A stretch of DNA of 64,000 bases from the NCBI GenBank assembly GCA_963922205.1, contig CAWUHX010000033.1:992001-1056000 (forward strand). The letters are read 5' to 3'. Shown one piece after another: positions 35,241 to 46,096 of the stretch (position 1 is its first letter; each line of letters begins with the position of its first letter). The notes under the pieces were generated by a model. That model searched no databases. It saw nothing but the letters and a program-made list of their open reading frames with translations, and was not told the origin of the DNA. A program made the translations under genes and the position numbers. The DNA is from Romanomermis culicivorax (Eukaryota > Nematoda > Enoplea > Mermithida > Mermithidae).

Positions 35241-37009
35241 AGGGTTCTTTATAGTTCTGAAAATGACTATTATATGCTTCCCTCACCATTTTTCAGCTAG
35301 TGTGAGAGGCAGAAGTTTTGAATTGGTCGGGAGTTAGAATGCTATTGGTTTACCATTTCTTTACATTTGAAATCATGTGCATAGAATTTTCATATAAAAA
35401 AATATTACTGTAGTTGATGGCAGAGGAAGGAAAAAATGCACGATGCTGCAGAATGTACTTTTTCAGAGACATGGAAAATTTTTTTGAGAAAGAATGAAAA
35501 TCCAGTATAATGAAGGTGAATTTTTCCAACTTCACCCATGTTCTCCCCTTCTTTTTCTAGCTTGGCAACTATCCAAGCAAGTATATTCTTCTTTTTTCTG
35601 CCCCATTGGGGCATTTTCTAATAAACTAGTAGGTAATATTTATAAACAAAAAAATCTTTGCATTTGTCCGTGGTGGTGTAAGCCACCATCGGCTGTCAGA
35701 GGCTGGTTACCCCATCGCATAGAAGTCACGCTAGATGATTGGGATGCAGGAGCCTACCTATACTCTGTTTTTCATAAAATGGTTCCAAGCAGAAAATTGA
35801 CACAAATTAGTACTGTCGTCAAAATCGTTTACAATTTTTCACTCGAAAAATTTTTGAAGGTTAGGTTAGTATGCTCACAAATTTCCAGTGCAATATGATA
35901 TAGTGTTTCTTAGAAAGTCGTGAAAATCTAAAATACTACTTGCTTTCCACTACTTTCATTATTTAGAAGCATTTCAACAAAAACAGACTATAGTGCACGA
36001 GGCCTACCAAATTAGAAAAAAATTGTCGTATACACTTTGCATTGAAAGTTACAGTGCGTGGTGAAAAATATTTTCTTTGCCACTTTTGTGGAACAGTGCG
36101 CAAAAAAGTTTAAAAAGGCGTAATGGAGAAATAAGTAAGAATAAGTCACTAATGCGTAAAGATAAATAATAAAATCATCCAAATAACCACACAACCATTC
36201 TAATGAGTGAAAAATTTTATTTACTCAATAAAGTGTCTACACAAGCATCTCGAGTAAAAACACAATCAGTCTAGACGGACGTTTCTCATTCCTTACCTGA
36301 GCTAATTTTGGTGATGCAAATATCGTTTTCGTTTCGTTTTTATTATTTTTCAAAAAAGTTTATTATCAATTTCGAATATTTCATCATTTTGAGTTCAAAA
36401 TTTCTGAGTAGACCGAGGACAGATTATTTTCAGCAAACGTGGATCCCTGGCAATTATATCATTTCTATCAAGAGTTATTGGGATGACCCTGGGGCAAGAA
36501 CAATATATAACTGCATCTTACTGAGGTTCGTGACATGCATTTCACAACACCATTTCTTGCATTTAGTTCTGAAGATACGGGAAAAATTGAAAATTATGTT
36601 GCACATCAGTTGCAACCACATGTTTTCGAGTTTTTAAAGAATGAATTTTATCATTTTCATGATACATGCATCATATGATTGGTAAACAATTAAATGAGCC
36701 TAATGATTTGTAGATGCATACAGTATATTCCCGGATAATGAAATACTGCCTACGTTATTCAGTGCAAACGTGGCACTCAGGCGTGTTCCACACATTTTTT
36801 CGCTTAATTTACTATAAAATTGACATTTCTGACTTGACTCTTCTTAAAGAAAAAAACCAAAAGTTCACTTTTGCCTTTTTTTAACAGATGGACTATAGCG
36901 TCCCCAACTCCCTGCCCACAGGTCTGGTTATGAACCTCAGCAGAAAGTAGCGGAGGATATTTTTTTCAATTTGGCAGCGCTTCTGACTATGGTAGTGCTG
37001 ATACCATAG
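35241..37009. other. intergenic, possible unidentified exon
   Basis: No gene can be named. At 36429-36520 a segment bounded by ttttcag and gttcgtg reads openly with QTWIPGNYIISIKSYWDDPG. At about 35670-35770 the open frame has a loosely similar W-L-P...DDWDAGAYLY stretch. These could be exons of an unknown gene or chance. Confidence 0.25.
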
Positions 37010-37015
37010 GTAGCG
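37010..37015. repeat. Polinton target-site duplication, left
   Basis: GTAGCG directly before the element's first base. The identical GTAGCG lies at 47901-47906 directly after its last base. A 6-bp duplication is characteristic of Polinton/Maverick integration. Confidence 0.9.
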
Positions 37016-37815
37016 AGTAGTGAGGCTGGACAGTATTGGTCATATGGTTAAGGATACCCCTATCTTTTGTGTATGACCTATAATTCGTCATTTTTGGTCG
37101 ATTTATAGGTCATATGGTAAGCATATACGGTCGATTTTTCGTCGATTTATAGGTCATATGGTTAAGTATACAAGCTCTAGAGTTACCGTAATAGTGGAAT
37201 TACAGTAATATTTCGATTATGGTAATAGTGGAATTAGGGTAATAGGTGTGTTACTGTAGGTGGAAAAGGAAAATTGATGATGAACGGAAAATGGGAAAAG
37301 GAGAACTAAAGTGAGCAAAAAATGGAAAAGAAATAAAAAGAGGTTGTGTGTAAAAACAGATTCCCCTGTGGGCAGGGGAAGCCTTTCAAAAATTTGCGCC
37401 CTTGGACCCCCTTTGACAAAAGGGCGCCACCTGCAGGCATAAATATGTTCGGAGGTCCCATTCCTGAACGATCGTTCAAGTCAATAAATGTCAGAATGGT
37501 CAAATTGGTCAGTAATGGTCTGTTTAATGAGTGATATCTGGAGGGAGTCAATACGCGATGAAACATTATCCTTACGGATGCATGCGTATAAAGTTTGATT
37601 GTCTGCCAAAAATGACCAAGAAGATCTTTTATAAAAAATGACCAGAGCGAGCTGGCCATAAAAAGCATGTAGACAGATAAGGTCTTTTATAGAAAAATGA
37701 CCAGAATGAGTTGGTCGTAAAAAGCGTGTAGAAAATTTGGAGAGTTGAAAAATCTTTACATATCAAAAAGAAAAAATTTTTTAATCCGATGCAACATTCT
37801 AGTTTATTGTAAAAA
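37016..37815 (+). repeat. Polinton left TIR
   Basis: Starts agtagtgaggctggacag. Near the tip, the word taggtcatatggttaag occurs three times in 140 bp. Runs of taccgtaatagtggaatta and a single copy of the aggggaagcctttcaaaaatt block (37375) follow. The minus-strand 120-codon frame at 37306-37668 lies entirely in the TIR and reappears in the other TIR, so it is probably not a gene. Confidence 0.85.
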
Positions 37816-38333
37816 TCATTTAGTCCAACCATAAGGAAATGTACAAAAATTATGTTCCAAAATACGTTTATCATATACTACACAAAATTTTTTCAAAGTT
37901 TTACGAGTAACAACTTTACGATCTTGCTGACGCTCTATATGGAGACTATGTACATTTACTTCTTCTTTTCCATTGTTTTTTACAAAAGCAAAAAATATTC
38001 GATGAAGCCAATAAAAATTAACTTTTTTCATAGTATCTGATGACAAAGTGATACCGCGGACTTTCATACAAAGTGATACCACCGACTAGCTCCTCCTCTC
38101 ATATACGCCTCAAAATAGTAGAATACTGTAGGATATATGTCTTGAATATTTATTATGCTTATAACTCCTCTTACATCTATAAGCTATATATCCTAGTTAT
38201 TTTATTATAGTTATAACCTCCTTTCACTCTAAAATTTTGAACACTTTATACATTTATCTGTTTTGTTGCTACAAAAACTACTCCCTTCTTCTCTCTCTCT
38301 CTCTTTAATATATTTCTTCAAGAATTTTCGAAA

Positions 38334-38645
38334 ATGGAACACCAGTTCATGTTAGATGAAAACATGGCATTATTTGTAGTGGTTGAAGGTAGATACGTGT
38401 CAATTTATTTTTGTAATGTCCACCCTAAAACAAAAGAGGCGTACGGTCGCGGATTCAAGCTCATTTTACCACAATATGGTATACTAGGTCGCAATGTCAA
38501 TATTATCGAAAAGACATTTTCACATGGAGGTCGATGCCGCATCAACCTTGGTTATAAAATGCTGGTCGAGAGCGACGGGGTTACAGTACGATTTAACAAT
38601 TTGTTTAATGAAACAACATGGTGTTTATCTAAAGAAGTGAGCTGA
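38334..38645 (+). CDS. small Polinton protein, possibly PC4-like
   Basis: The ATG at 38334 opens 103 codons. The stretch ALFVVVEGRYVSIYFCNVHP, followed by a charged turn and RGFKLILPQYGI, is reminiscent of the beta-sheet of the PC4/p15 single-strand DNA-binding coactivator domain. The likeness is weak. It is the first gene inside the left TIR. The last codons overlap a plausible donor (GAA|GTGAGC at 38637), and a T-rich acceptor follows at 38701, so the 3' end may be spliced. I cannot assign a firm function. Confidence 0.45.
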   Translation: MEHQFMLDENMALFVVVEGRYVSIYFCNVHPKTKEAYGRGFKLILPQYGILGRNVNIIEKTFSHGGRCRINLGYKMLVESDGVTVRFNNLFNETTWCLSKEVS

Positions 38646-38828
38646 TATATGAATTCTTTCTTTCTTTCTTTCTTTTAAAATATATAATGTTTTATTCTTT
38701 AGCAATTTTGGCGCTGGACCAATATGAGATAGTGCCAGCTATTTCAAACGAGTACAACGCTTTAGCAGCAAATCTCCAGTTAGCAATAAAACGCAAAACA
38801 AACAAAAATGACGACATAGCTGGAAAAG

Positions 38829-39545
38829 ATGGTTCTACCCCAAAAAATAGTTAAAGAAGAAGAAGTCCGTGCAGATAAGAAAATTATTAAAGAAGAAGAA
38901 GGGATTCATGCTACAAAATTCGCCGGAGAACAAAGCAATGCTAGTGAAGATCAAAAGGAAGCTAGCGTTCAAACATCGTTTATTAACGATCTCTTCATCA
39001 ACTGCTTCAATGATCCTGACTACGATTCAACGTCGGATACCAATTCGTTGGACGCCGAAACCAAACGTATTTGTGAGTCACGTGTTCCGGGTTTAGATAT
39101 TCCATGGTTTTTTGATGAGCAAGTAGTAAAAGGTGAAAAATTATTTATAGTTATATGTGCTGAACTAGTTATACATGACATCTTGAATGGGTGTATTTTT
39201 GATTGTTATTGCGCCAAAGAGGTAGGAATTGTTGAGGATCATCAGTGTCCAGCTCATAATTCCATATATAATATGGCAATTACACCAACAGTTAATCGTT
39301 TATATGAAAAGATGGGACTTATCATTGACTGTTTTGAATATGTTATAGGTGAAGTTCAAGGTTATTACTGTCTTCGCGCTTTTAAACAGATGATTGACAT
39401 ATTTAGATGTATACCACTTACAAGTACTGGTTGTAAAATTCTTAAGGATACTGTAGCTTGTTTTATTGATGAAGGTTATCATTATGATTTTGATGATGCT
39501 GTTGTTATCAAAACACTACGCGATTTTAATAACAGTAAATTGTAA
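38829..39545 (+). CDS. unknown 238-residue Polinton protein
   Basis: This intact open frame from ATG 38829 encodes 238 residues. Residues 1-50 are charged (KEEEVRADKKIIKEEEG). The rest is a Cys-containing globular-looking part (CAELVIHDILNGCIFDCYCA). I see no signal peptide, no membrane span and no catalytic signature. It is the longest undamaged frame in the element and sits between the small first gene and the ATPase. It could be a minor virion or replication accessory protein, but nothing in the sequence decides. Confidence 0.55.
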   Translation: MVLPQKIVKEEEVRADKKIIKEEEGIHATKFAGEQSNASEDQKEASVQTSFINDLFINCFNDPDYDSTSDTNSLDAETKRICESRVPGLDIPWFFDEQVVKGEKLFIVICAELVIHDILNGCIFDCYCAKEVGIVEDHQCPAHNSIYNMAITPTVNRLYEKMGLIIDCFEYVIGEVQGYYCLRAFKQMIDIFRCIPLTSTGCKILKDTVACFIDEGYHYDFDDAVVIKTLRDFNNSKL

Positions 39546-39849
39546 AAGTTTTGCTTACATTCATTACAGTTTGTATGTTTTAATTAGCTATAGTTTGCTT
39601 GCTTATGTAGTTGGTTACGTATTTGCTTGTTATATAAATTCATACATATATTGCGCGCATATTTTTTGCATACAGTAATGTTATTCTATTTTATATAATC
39701 ATCTATTTATCTTTATATTTTACATGTGCACTGTTTTATATTGTAATTTTGATAATTATATTTAACATTTTGTTTTAAAATAATAATAAAAATCATTTTA
39801 AAAATTGTTCAAGTAAAAAAAGGTTGGTTTTTGTTGTTGTCAAAAAGAG

Positions 39850-40542
39850 ATGTCAAATGATGATGATGAAAAGTTTTATATATGGAAACATCCATTTAAC
39901 TGTATAGTTTCTGCTCCAACAAAATCAGGAAAAACACAATTTGTTATAAAACTTTTAATTTTTGCTAAAGAAATGCTTCACCCTGCTCCTGTGAAAATTT
40001 ATTGGTGTTATTCGGAATGGCAAGAAGCTTACGATGAATTAGTTCAGAAATGTTCTTATGTAGAATTTATTCAAGGTTCGCCTGATTTGAATGAACTTCA
40101 GAAAAGTAAAGATACACCTAAATTATTAATTATGGATGATATGATGCAAGAGATGAAGAATGATCAAAGTTTAACTCAACTTTTTACTAAAGGATCGCAT
40201 CATTGGAATATATCAATTATACATATAGTTCAGAATGCCTTTTTTGATGGAATGCATAAGAGTAGGATAAATGCTCAATATTTAATTCTTTTAAAAAACC
40301 CAAGCCATATATTACAAGTCCCCACACTGGCTTGACAAATTTTTCCAACTACCTCAAATTATTTCACAGAGGCGTATGAGGATGCTACTAGTAAACCATA
40401 CGGTTATTTATTAATAGATCTTACACAGACATGTCCTGAAAAATATCGACTTAGATCTAATATATTTCCCGACAATGATCACATGATTTTGTATACACCT
40501 ACATTATTCATCATTTTTACAAAAAAACTTTATACAAGTTAG
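39850..40542 (+). pseudogene. A32/FtsK-HerA-type packaging ATPase, one nonsense
   Basis: This family powers DNA packaging into capsids in Polintons and related viruses. Residues about 20-28 are a Walker A loop (APTKSGKT), about 94-101 a Walker B strand with the DD pair (LLIMDDMM). A later block GSHHWNISIIHIVQN holds the sensor Asn. Translation stops at TGA 40333-40335 (LA-stop-QIFP), and family-like sequence continues in the same frame (FTEAYEDATSKPYGYLLIDL) to TAG 40540. Length without the stop, about 230 codons, fits the family. A C-to-T change in an Arg CGA codon would explain the stop. Confidence 0.8.
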
Positions 40543-40679
40543 TCGGATCCTATTATTTTAGCAATATGATATACAGTAAATATATTTTTTTAAATACTCT
40601 CGCTGTGATTCTTTTCATAGCTGTTTTTATTGTATGGGTACAATACCCTTTTCAATTTTAGGAAAATGAAGAAATATAA

Positions 40680-41520
40680 AATGTTACAGATTTTACGATA
40701 CCAAACACAAAAAATGTTACAGATTGAAAATTATTACGGGAAAATTATAAATTACATATAACACCCTTACTACATTATTTAGAAAAAATTTTACATAGTC
40801 CTCAGAATGACGGACAATTTATGCAATTAGGAGCGTGTTTCAAAATATATATTTTCAATCCTGTCATATTTTCTTGTTGTAGTCGAACCAGTAAATTTCA
40901 AAACTTGTACATCAATGGAAGTAGATTACGATATATTGATACGATAGATTTATTACATAATCAGAAAAAAATATTATACCCTTCATCAGTCTAGTCGAGA
41001 ATTTTGAAGAGGTTGGTCATTTTTTCTATAATTCGTTTGTTTTGTGACAATTACGATGTCAGGTGCATTTGAAGTTTTTGTCAGAATGGTGCAAAATAAA
41101 GTAAAAACTAAAAATTTTATATCTCTTCTTCAACTAGTTATTAAACTATAGTATTTTCTGTTTAAGGTAAAATACTAAACAACAAACAGAAATGCAAAAT
41201 AGCTTATTTGTTTTGGACTCGTTTCTCATCCGAAGCCAAGATTTTTTACAAAGACATAGCTAAGGCATGCAACCATTTACGTCATGAAGTTGGTTTACCC
41301 ATGGGACGTAAAAAAGTTACACAATTTTGGTGTTTTGCTAGACTATTACTGACGGAGTTGGATATGGGCGAAACTCGCGCTATTTTTGTAGAAGATCTTT
41401 TTTAAAACTAGATACAGCTGATAAACTATTTTTTATGAATATGAATAACTTGTGTGCTTTTTCTAGACGTGAAGAGTTGAATATCGTCATGCAAAATGAA
41501 GCTTCATTACTATCTTAATG
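40680..41520 (+). pseudogene. unassigned broken Polinton frames
   Basis: 40740-40995 contains a disrupted frame reading LEKILHSPQNDGQFMQLGAC and onward. 41208-41405 is a 65-codon frame (FWTRFSSEAKIFYKDIAKAC), which a one-base shift extends to NEASLLS near 41518. The resemblance to a folded protein is good but I recognise neither family. They lie where intact relatives carry small virion genes. Confidence 0.4.
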
Positions 41521-41600
41521 TAATACATTAAATATTTCAATGTTTATTCATCATTTGGTCATTATTGTAAAATTTTTCTGTACTGTATGGTCTGTTTTGT

Positions 41601-41954
41601 ATGGCTTCTAGATTAAAGAAATATATTCACGAGCTCAATGTGTTGAAAAATTCAAATGGTGTTCAAAGACGTGCTTTTCTTCAACATTCTTCCCCGATTT
41701 GATCCGTTGTATATGTGAAATTTGTTTGAACATTTTGAACGGTAATATTCCTATTAATTCAAACTTAAAAAAGAAATTGGGGACACATAAATTATTGCTC
41801 AGAGGTTTAGCTGCAAGACACTAAAAAAACAAGAAAAAAAGATTTACATAATAAACATGTAAGAATGGTTCAAAGTGGTGGAGCATTTTTACCTCTAGTA
41901 CTACCCCCTTTATTATCTACATTAGCAAGTTTTGTTACAGAGAAATTATTATAG
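41601..41954 (+). pseudogene. core-type basic/hydrophobic Polinton protein, frameshifted
   Basis: The ATG at 41601 starts MASRLKKYIHELNVLKNSNG. The frame breaks after HSS near 41695 and continues shifted (PDLIRCICEICLNILNGNIP, then HKLLLRGLAAR). After further breaks in a lysine-rich stretch it ends in the third frame as QSGGAFLPLVLPPLLSTLAS. This order (helical region, RxLA, basic run, GGF-hydrophobic tail) is a pattern I recognise from small proteins encoded beside the ATPase and integrase in animal Polinton-type elements, where they resemble adenoviral core or pX-type peptides. Function is inferred. Confidence 0.6.
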
Positions 41955-41955
41955 A

Positions 41956-42765
41956 ATGAAATTTGCTAGTAAATTTGCTCTTATACCTCAGGAGGTTCTG
42001 AATAAGATGAATAACTCTCAGGCTTCTTCTTCTTCGATGAGTGCAAATGAAAAGACAGGTATAGCTAAGCAAGTTGACATGTATCGTAACGACCTAGAGT
42101 GCATTTTGAAGGATAATACATTAACACCTGAAGAACAATACAAAATGTACTCGCAACTATTTTCACAATATTTAACTTTTGAACATTAAAAGGCTCAACC
42201 TTCTACAGTGATTTTAAAACAAAAAGTTATTGATAACGAAGAAGATGAGAATGATAGTGATGATTTGAAACAAAAAGAAAAAAATTGGCTGAATGATGAA
42301 AAGTTACTTAGTGGTATTCCTAAACAGTTTAAATGCTCAGCATCTTTATTATTGGAACATGTGGGACGTAACCCTAGTATAAATGTTAATAAGCAAGGTG
42401 AAGTATTAATTGATGGAAAATTAATTGAAGGATCACATATTATTGATTTATTACATGATTTGTCTCATAAACGTTCAAAAATTATGCAAACCGTTGGAGT
42501 AGATGAGTTTGTTAATGCTTTGAAAAAATATATTGTACCCTTAGAGGCTGTAGGAAACCCTTTACATAAAATGTTATTCACTTTACCTTGGAAACTCTCC
42601 TACTATACACCTCTGGAAGAATCAGATGATCAGACAGTTAGTAGTGTCAAGTGGTTGAATAAACCACTTGTGAAAGGTGTTGATTTTTTTTCAAGTGGCT
42701 CTGAGGAAAATATCAAAGATGATTCATTCTTTAATAAAGGAAACTCGACAGAAAAGAACATATGA
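41956..42765 (+). pseudogene. Polinton conserved protein, one internal stop
   Basis: The ATG at 41956 opens a frame of 77 codons to TAA 42187-42189, then continues in the same frame for 192 more codons to TGA 42765. The first part has a Ser-rich and helical stretch (EEQYKMYSQLFSQYL). The second has acidic linkers, then a block with LLEHVGRNPSINVNKQGEVL and GSHIIDLLHDLSHKRSK. That combination occurs in proteins encoded just upstream of integrase in related elements. No enzymatic motif is visible. I do not know its role. Confidence 0.5.
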
Positions 42766-42769
42766 TGAA

Positions 42770-43925
42770 AAGTTAGAGCACCTAGACGGTATACTCCTTT
42801 GTACTAGAGTGATGAACACTTTACTTTGGAAATTATACAAAAATTTACACTGAAATCCTACAGCTTTTTCTAGTATTGAAAAATTATATGCTGAGGCTAG
42901 AAAACACCGTAAAACAATTACATGTAAAAATGTTAAAGATTGGCTTTCAAAACAAGATAGTTATACTTTACATAAACAAGTCAACAAAAAATTTTCACGT
43001 AATCATATTTATGTTACAGCTATGGATCAGCAATGGGAAATTGATTTGGCAGATATGTCTTCTTTTGCAGATTTTAATGATGGATACAAATTCATGCTTA
43101 CATGTATAGATGTATTAAGTAAATACGCATGGGTTGAACCATTAAAATCAAAACATTCAAAGAATGTTTGTGATGCTTTTCAAAATATTTTAAAAAGAGG
43201 TCGAATCCCTTTGAGAGTGCCCAGCAATAAAGGAAAAGAATTTGTCAACAAAGATTTCCAATAATTATTGAAAACTAATGATATACATTTTTTACTTCTC
43301 AAAATGAAGACATTAAATGTTCAATAGTGGAACAGTTTAATAGAACTTTAAAAACTAAATTATTTAAATATTTTACAGAGTTTACCACTTATAAATGGAT
43401 CCATATTTTACCCTCAGTTGTTTCCAACTACAATCACTTTGTTCATAGATCGATTAAGGAAAAACCTATTAATGTAGATTAAATGTAGATAAAATTAATG
43501 TAGAAAAATTATATGGCAAAGACTCTACCCTGAAAGATTATACACTAGAAAGTCTAAGATTGATATAGGAGATTACGTGTGAATTAGTAAACATAGAGGT
43601 GTATTTGACAAAGGTTATTTACCTCAATGGAGTGAAGAAGTTTTCAAAGTAAAGCATATTGTGAAGACTAGAAATCATATACTTTATAGAATTCAAGATT
43701 TGGAAGGCGAGGATATAGAAGGACGTTTTTATGAAGAAGAACTACAGAAAATTGATTTTAATCCTAATATCAAAGAATACAAAATTGAAAACATTTTGAA
43801 AACTAAACATTTACCAGATGGTCAGAATAGAGTACTTGTGAAGTGGTGGGGTTATCCTGAAAAATTCAACAGCTGGATTTTAGAAAAGCATATACAAAAT
43901 GACAATGACGACGATTACGATGAGC
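42770..43925 (+). pseudogene. Polinton retroviral-type integrase with chromodomain
   Basis: This is the DDE integrase that inserts Polinton DNA. Order: N-terminal zone (WLSKQDSYTLHKQV), catalytic core from about 43020 with the first Asp in WEIDLADM and a conserved LTCIDVLSKYAWVEPLK, the second acidic position in SNKGKEF where relatives have TDKGKEF (Asp replaced by Asn), and the Glu in IVEQFNRTLK. An SH3-like C-terminal domain ([12 protein letters not shown]) and a chromodomain ([14 protein letters not shown], near 43845) follow. Breaks: TGA 42851, TAA 43262, a shift near 43300, a small duplication at 43475, and TGA within DYV-stop-IS near 43580. Activity is not possible. Confidence 0.8.
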
Positions 43926-44251
43926 AATTTGAATTGACATATTATGTTCAACAAGATGCGCTATTATCAGAAAATTTTTCCGGGGTTTTTGCTTGTGATA
44001 CTCTACCGAAGATAGTTAAAAGACCTGGGGCTTTAATTGCAAACACCGATACATCTTTTCAAAAAGGACTCCTTCTTTCGTTTATTTCTCCTTTAGTTCT
44101 ACAGTACTATGTAATTATCTTGCACATTCTTTTTTACCCTAAGACCTGTAGAAAGCTATATAATACAGCAACAATTTTCAATAGGAGCACCACTATACTT
44201 TATGCAATTTTGTACATATTCTCTACATATCGTTTACTCATACATCTCTAA
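43926..44251 (+). pseudogene. adenain-like cysteine protease remnant
   Basis: In frame with the chromodomain, the sequence reads [15 protein letters not shown] and [13 protein letters not shown]. This is the start pattern of Polinton/adenovirus-type proteases, in which the catalytic His block (GxHW) should follow immediately. Here that block is gone and a hydrophobic substitute is read. Near the 3' end, [11 protein letters not shown] aligns to where the catalytic Cys block (CGxYCxYxxxxR) normally lies, and the Cys is missing. A protease gene normally has its own start, so its fusion to integrase may be another result of decay. Confidence 0.5.
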
Positions 44252-46090
44252 TTATCTGACTACAGTAAACCCTTTTTCATATTCCAAAAGTTGATGCACC
44301 CACACACGCACACACAAACACACACACACCCCTCATAATAGAACTCTAAAGAAGTTACCTCTACTATTAAAAGCAATAAAATAACAATTTTATTAATTTT
44401 ATCAATTTTAATTTAACTTATTATTTTAAAACAAAATAGAATAAAATATACATATATACAAAATTTAAAACAAAATAGAATAAAATATACATATATACAA
44501 AATTTAAAACAAAATAAAATAAAATATGCATATATATACAAATTTTACCTAAAAATAAAAACATTAAGTTTTAAAAATTTTGCAAAAATTTTTACCTACA
44601 TAGATACTATATACATCCTCCGCCGCCGCCGCCACCGCCGCCGCTGCAAACTCCGCTAAAAGTTTCAGGCGTATCCACTAAAATTTTTAGAAAATTTAAA
44701 AACTATTTTAGTTAAACAAAAAACTTTTACTCTAATATATCATTTTAACTGCTAAGTAATAGGTACAAGATCTATCAACAGTCTTTATTTGGTCATAAAT
44801 TTTTATCGTATAAAATTGTGTAAATAATTGAAAGCTTCTAGAATATTCTAGAAACATTCTTTGGTAATTTTTAGAAAAGTCAGCTATATACTATACATTA
44901 ATATACATGAATTAAAAATCTGTTACACACTGTGGCTAGTACAATTTAACCTACACATATTTATCTTGAAATATTGTAGTAGTAAAAGCTTATAATAATT
45001 TTTACTCTCATTAAATATAAAATTTATATATCTACCACATGGTTTAACTATAACATCATAACTTACTAGAAGCGCGGTAGCGCCAGTCCTATCCTCTCCT
45101 CGACGTAACGATCATTGGCGTTTATCCAGCTAAACAGAATATCTGGCTAGACAGAAACCCCAAAAGGGTTTCTGTCTAGCCTGATATTCAACCCCTCACT
45201 GGCTTTTCCACCAGATCTTGAACTCCCCCGACGCCTCCTCCCAAAAGACGGATGCCTACGCGTCCATGTCGGCCATCATTAAAAATGGCTCTAAATTAAT
45301 AATAATATTATAAAATAGCATCCATATTAATTTTAAATCAAAATATTTGTAAGATCAATGTACCGTAAGCCTCGTAGGCGGCTCTTAACTCCTAAATGAA
45401 CGGAACGAATATGACCTCCATCAATATTGTCTGGTGTCACTCAGGTACAGAAATAAAAATGATTCTTCTTTTTCTATTTTTCTATTTATACCTCTTCACC
45501 CTCATGAAACCTTTTCTGGTTTTTTCTGCTTTTTTGGTTGAATCTTTCCGGTTTTTCTTTGAAGGTTCTAGGCTCTAGGTTATTCTAGAAAACTATCAAA
45601 ATAACAATAATCACCACCTTAATTGTTTTGGTAATGTGTCTCTTTGAAGGCTTTAGGTTCTAGGTTATTCTAGAAAACTATCAATATAACAATAATCACC
45701 ACTTAATTATTTTGGTAAAGCATCTCTTGCTACCGTGTTTTATAGAACCTTTGACCTTTTCAGCATTTCTAATTGGTTTTACGATCTAAATGGCTTCAGC
45801 TGTCTAACTTTTCTATGTTTGCTCTGGAGAACACTCTGTATACAAAATCATAGCTACCTGCATAAATCATTATGCAATATAATGTATCAATTTTCTATAT
45901 GCAGAGTAGTGTTCATGTATGGCTACCCTTGATGATTTAGTAGACCTTTAACCTCCTAGTACAATTTTATATATATATATATAGATCCTGTGTTTTCTTT
46001 TTTCTTTTCTTTTCTTTCCTTTTCTTTTCTTCAAATATTTTTGTAGTATCAATTAATTTTTTACATGTAGAATATTTTGCATCTCAAGTA
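44252..46090. repeat. Polinton 3' non-coding part with microsatellites
   Basis: AT-rich with no gene. It includes CA repeats at 44302-44330, a 39-bp unit (ttaaaacaaaatagaataaa...) in about three tandem copies at 44425-44545, CCG/CGC triplets at 44620-44645, and an 88-bp tandem duplication at about 45565-45735 (ggttattctagaaaactatc in both). Confidence 0.6.
45145..45181. other. perfect 16-bp stem-loop
   Basis: GGCTAGACAGAAACCC at 45145-45160 pairs perfectly with GGGTTTCTGTCTAGCC at 45166-45181 across a CAAAA loop. It lies in the non-coding right part of the Polinton, in a locally GC-richer island (45.07-45.28 kb). It could act as an RNA 3' structure or DNA cruciform; no function is shown. Confidence 0.6.
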
Positions 46091-46096
46091 CTCACT

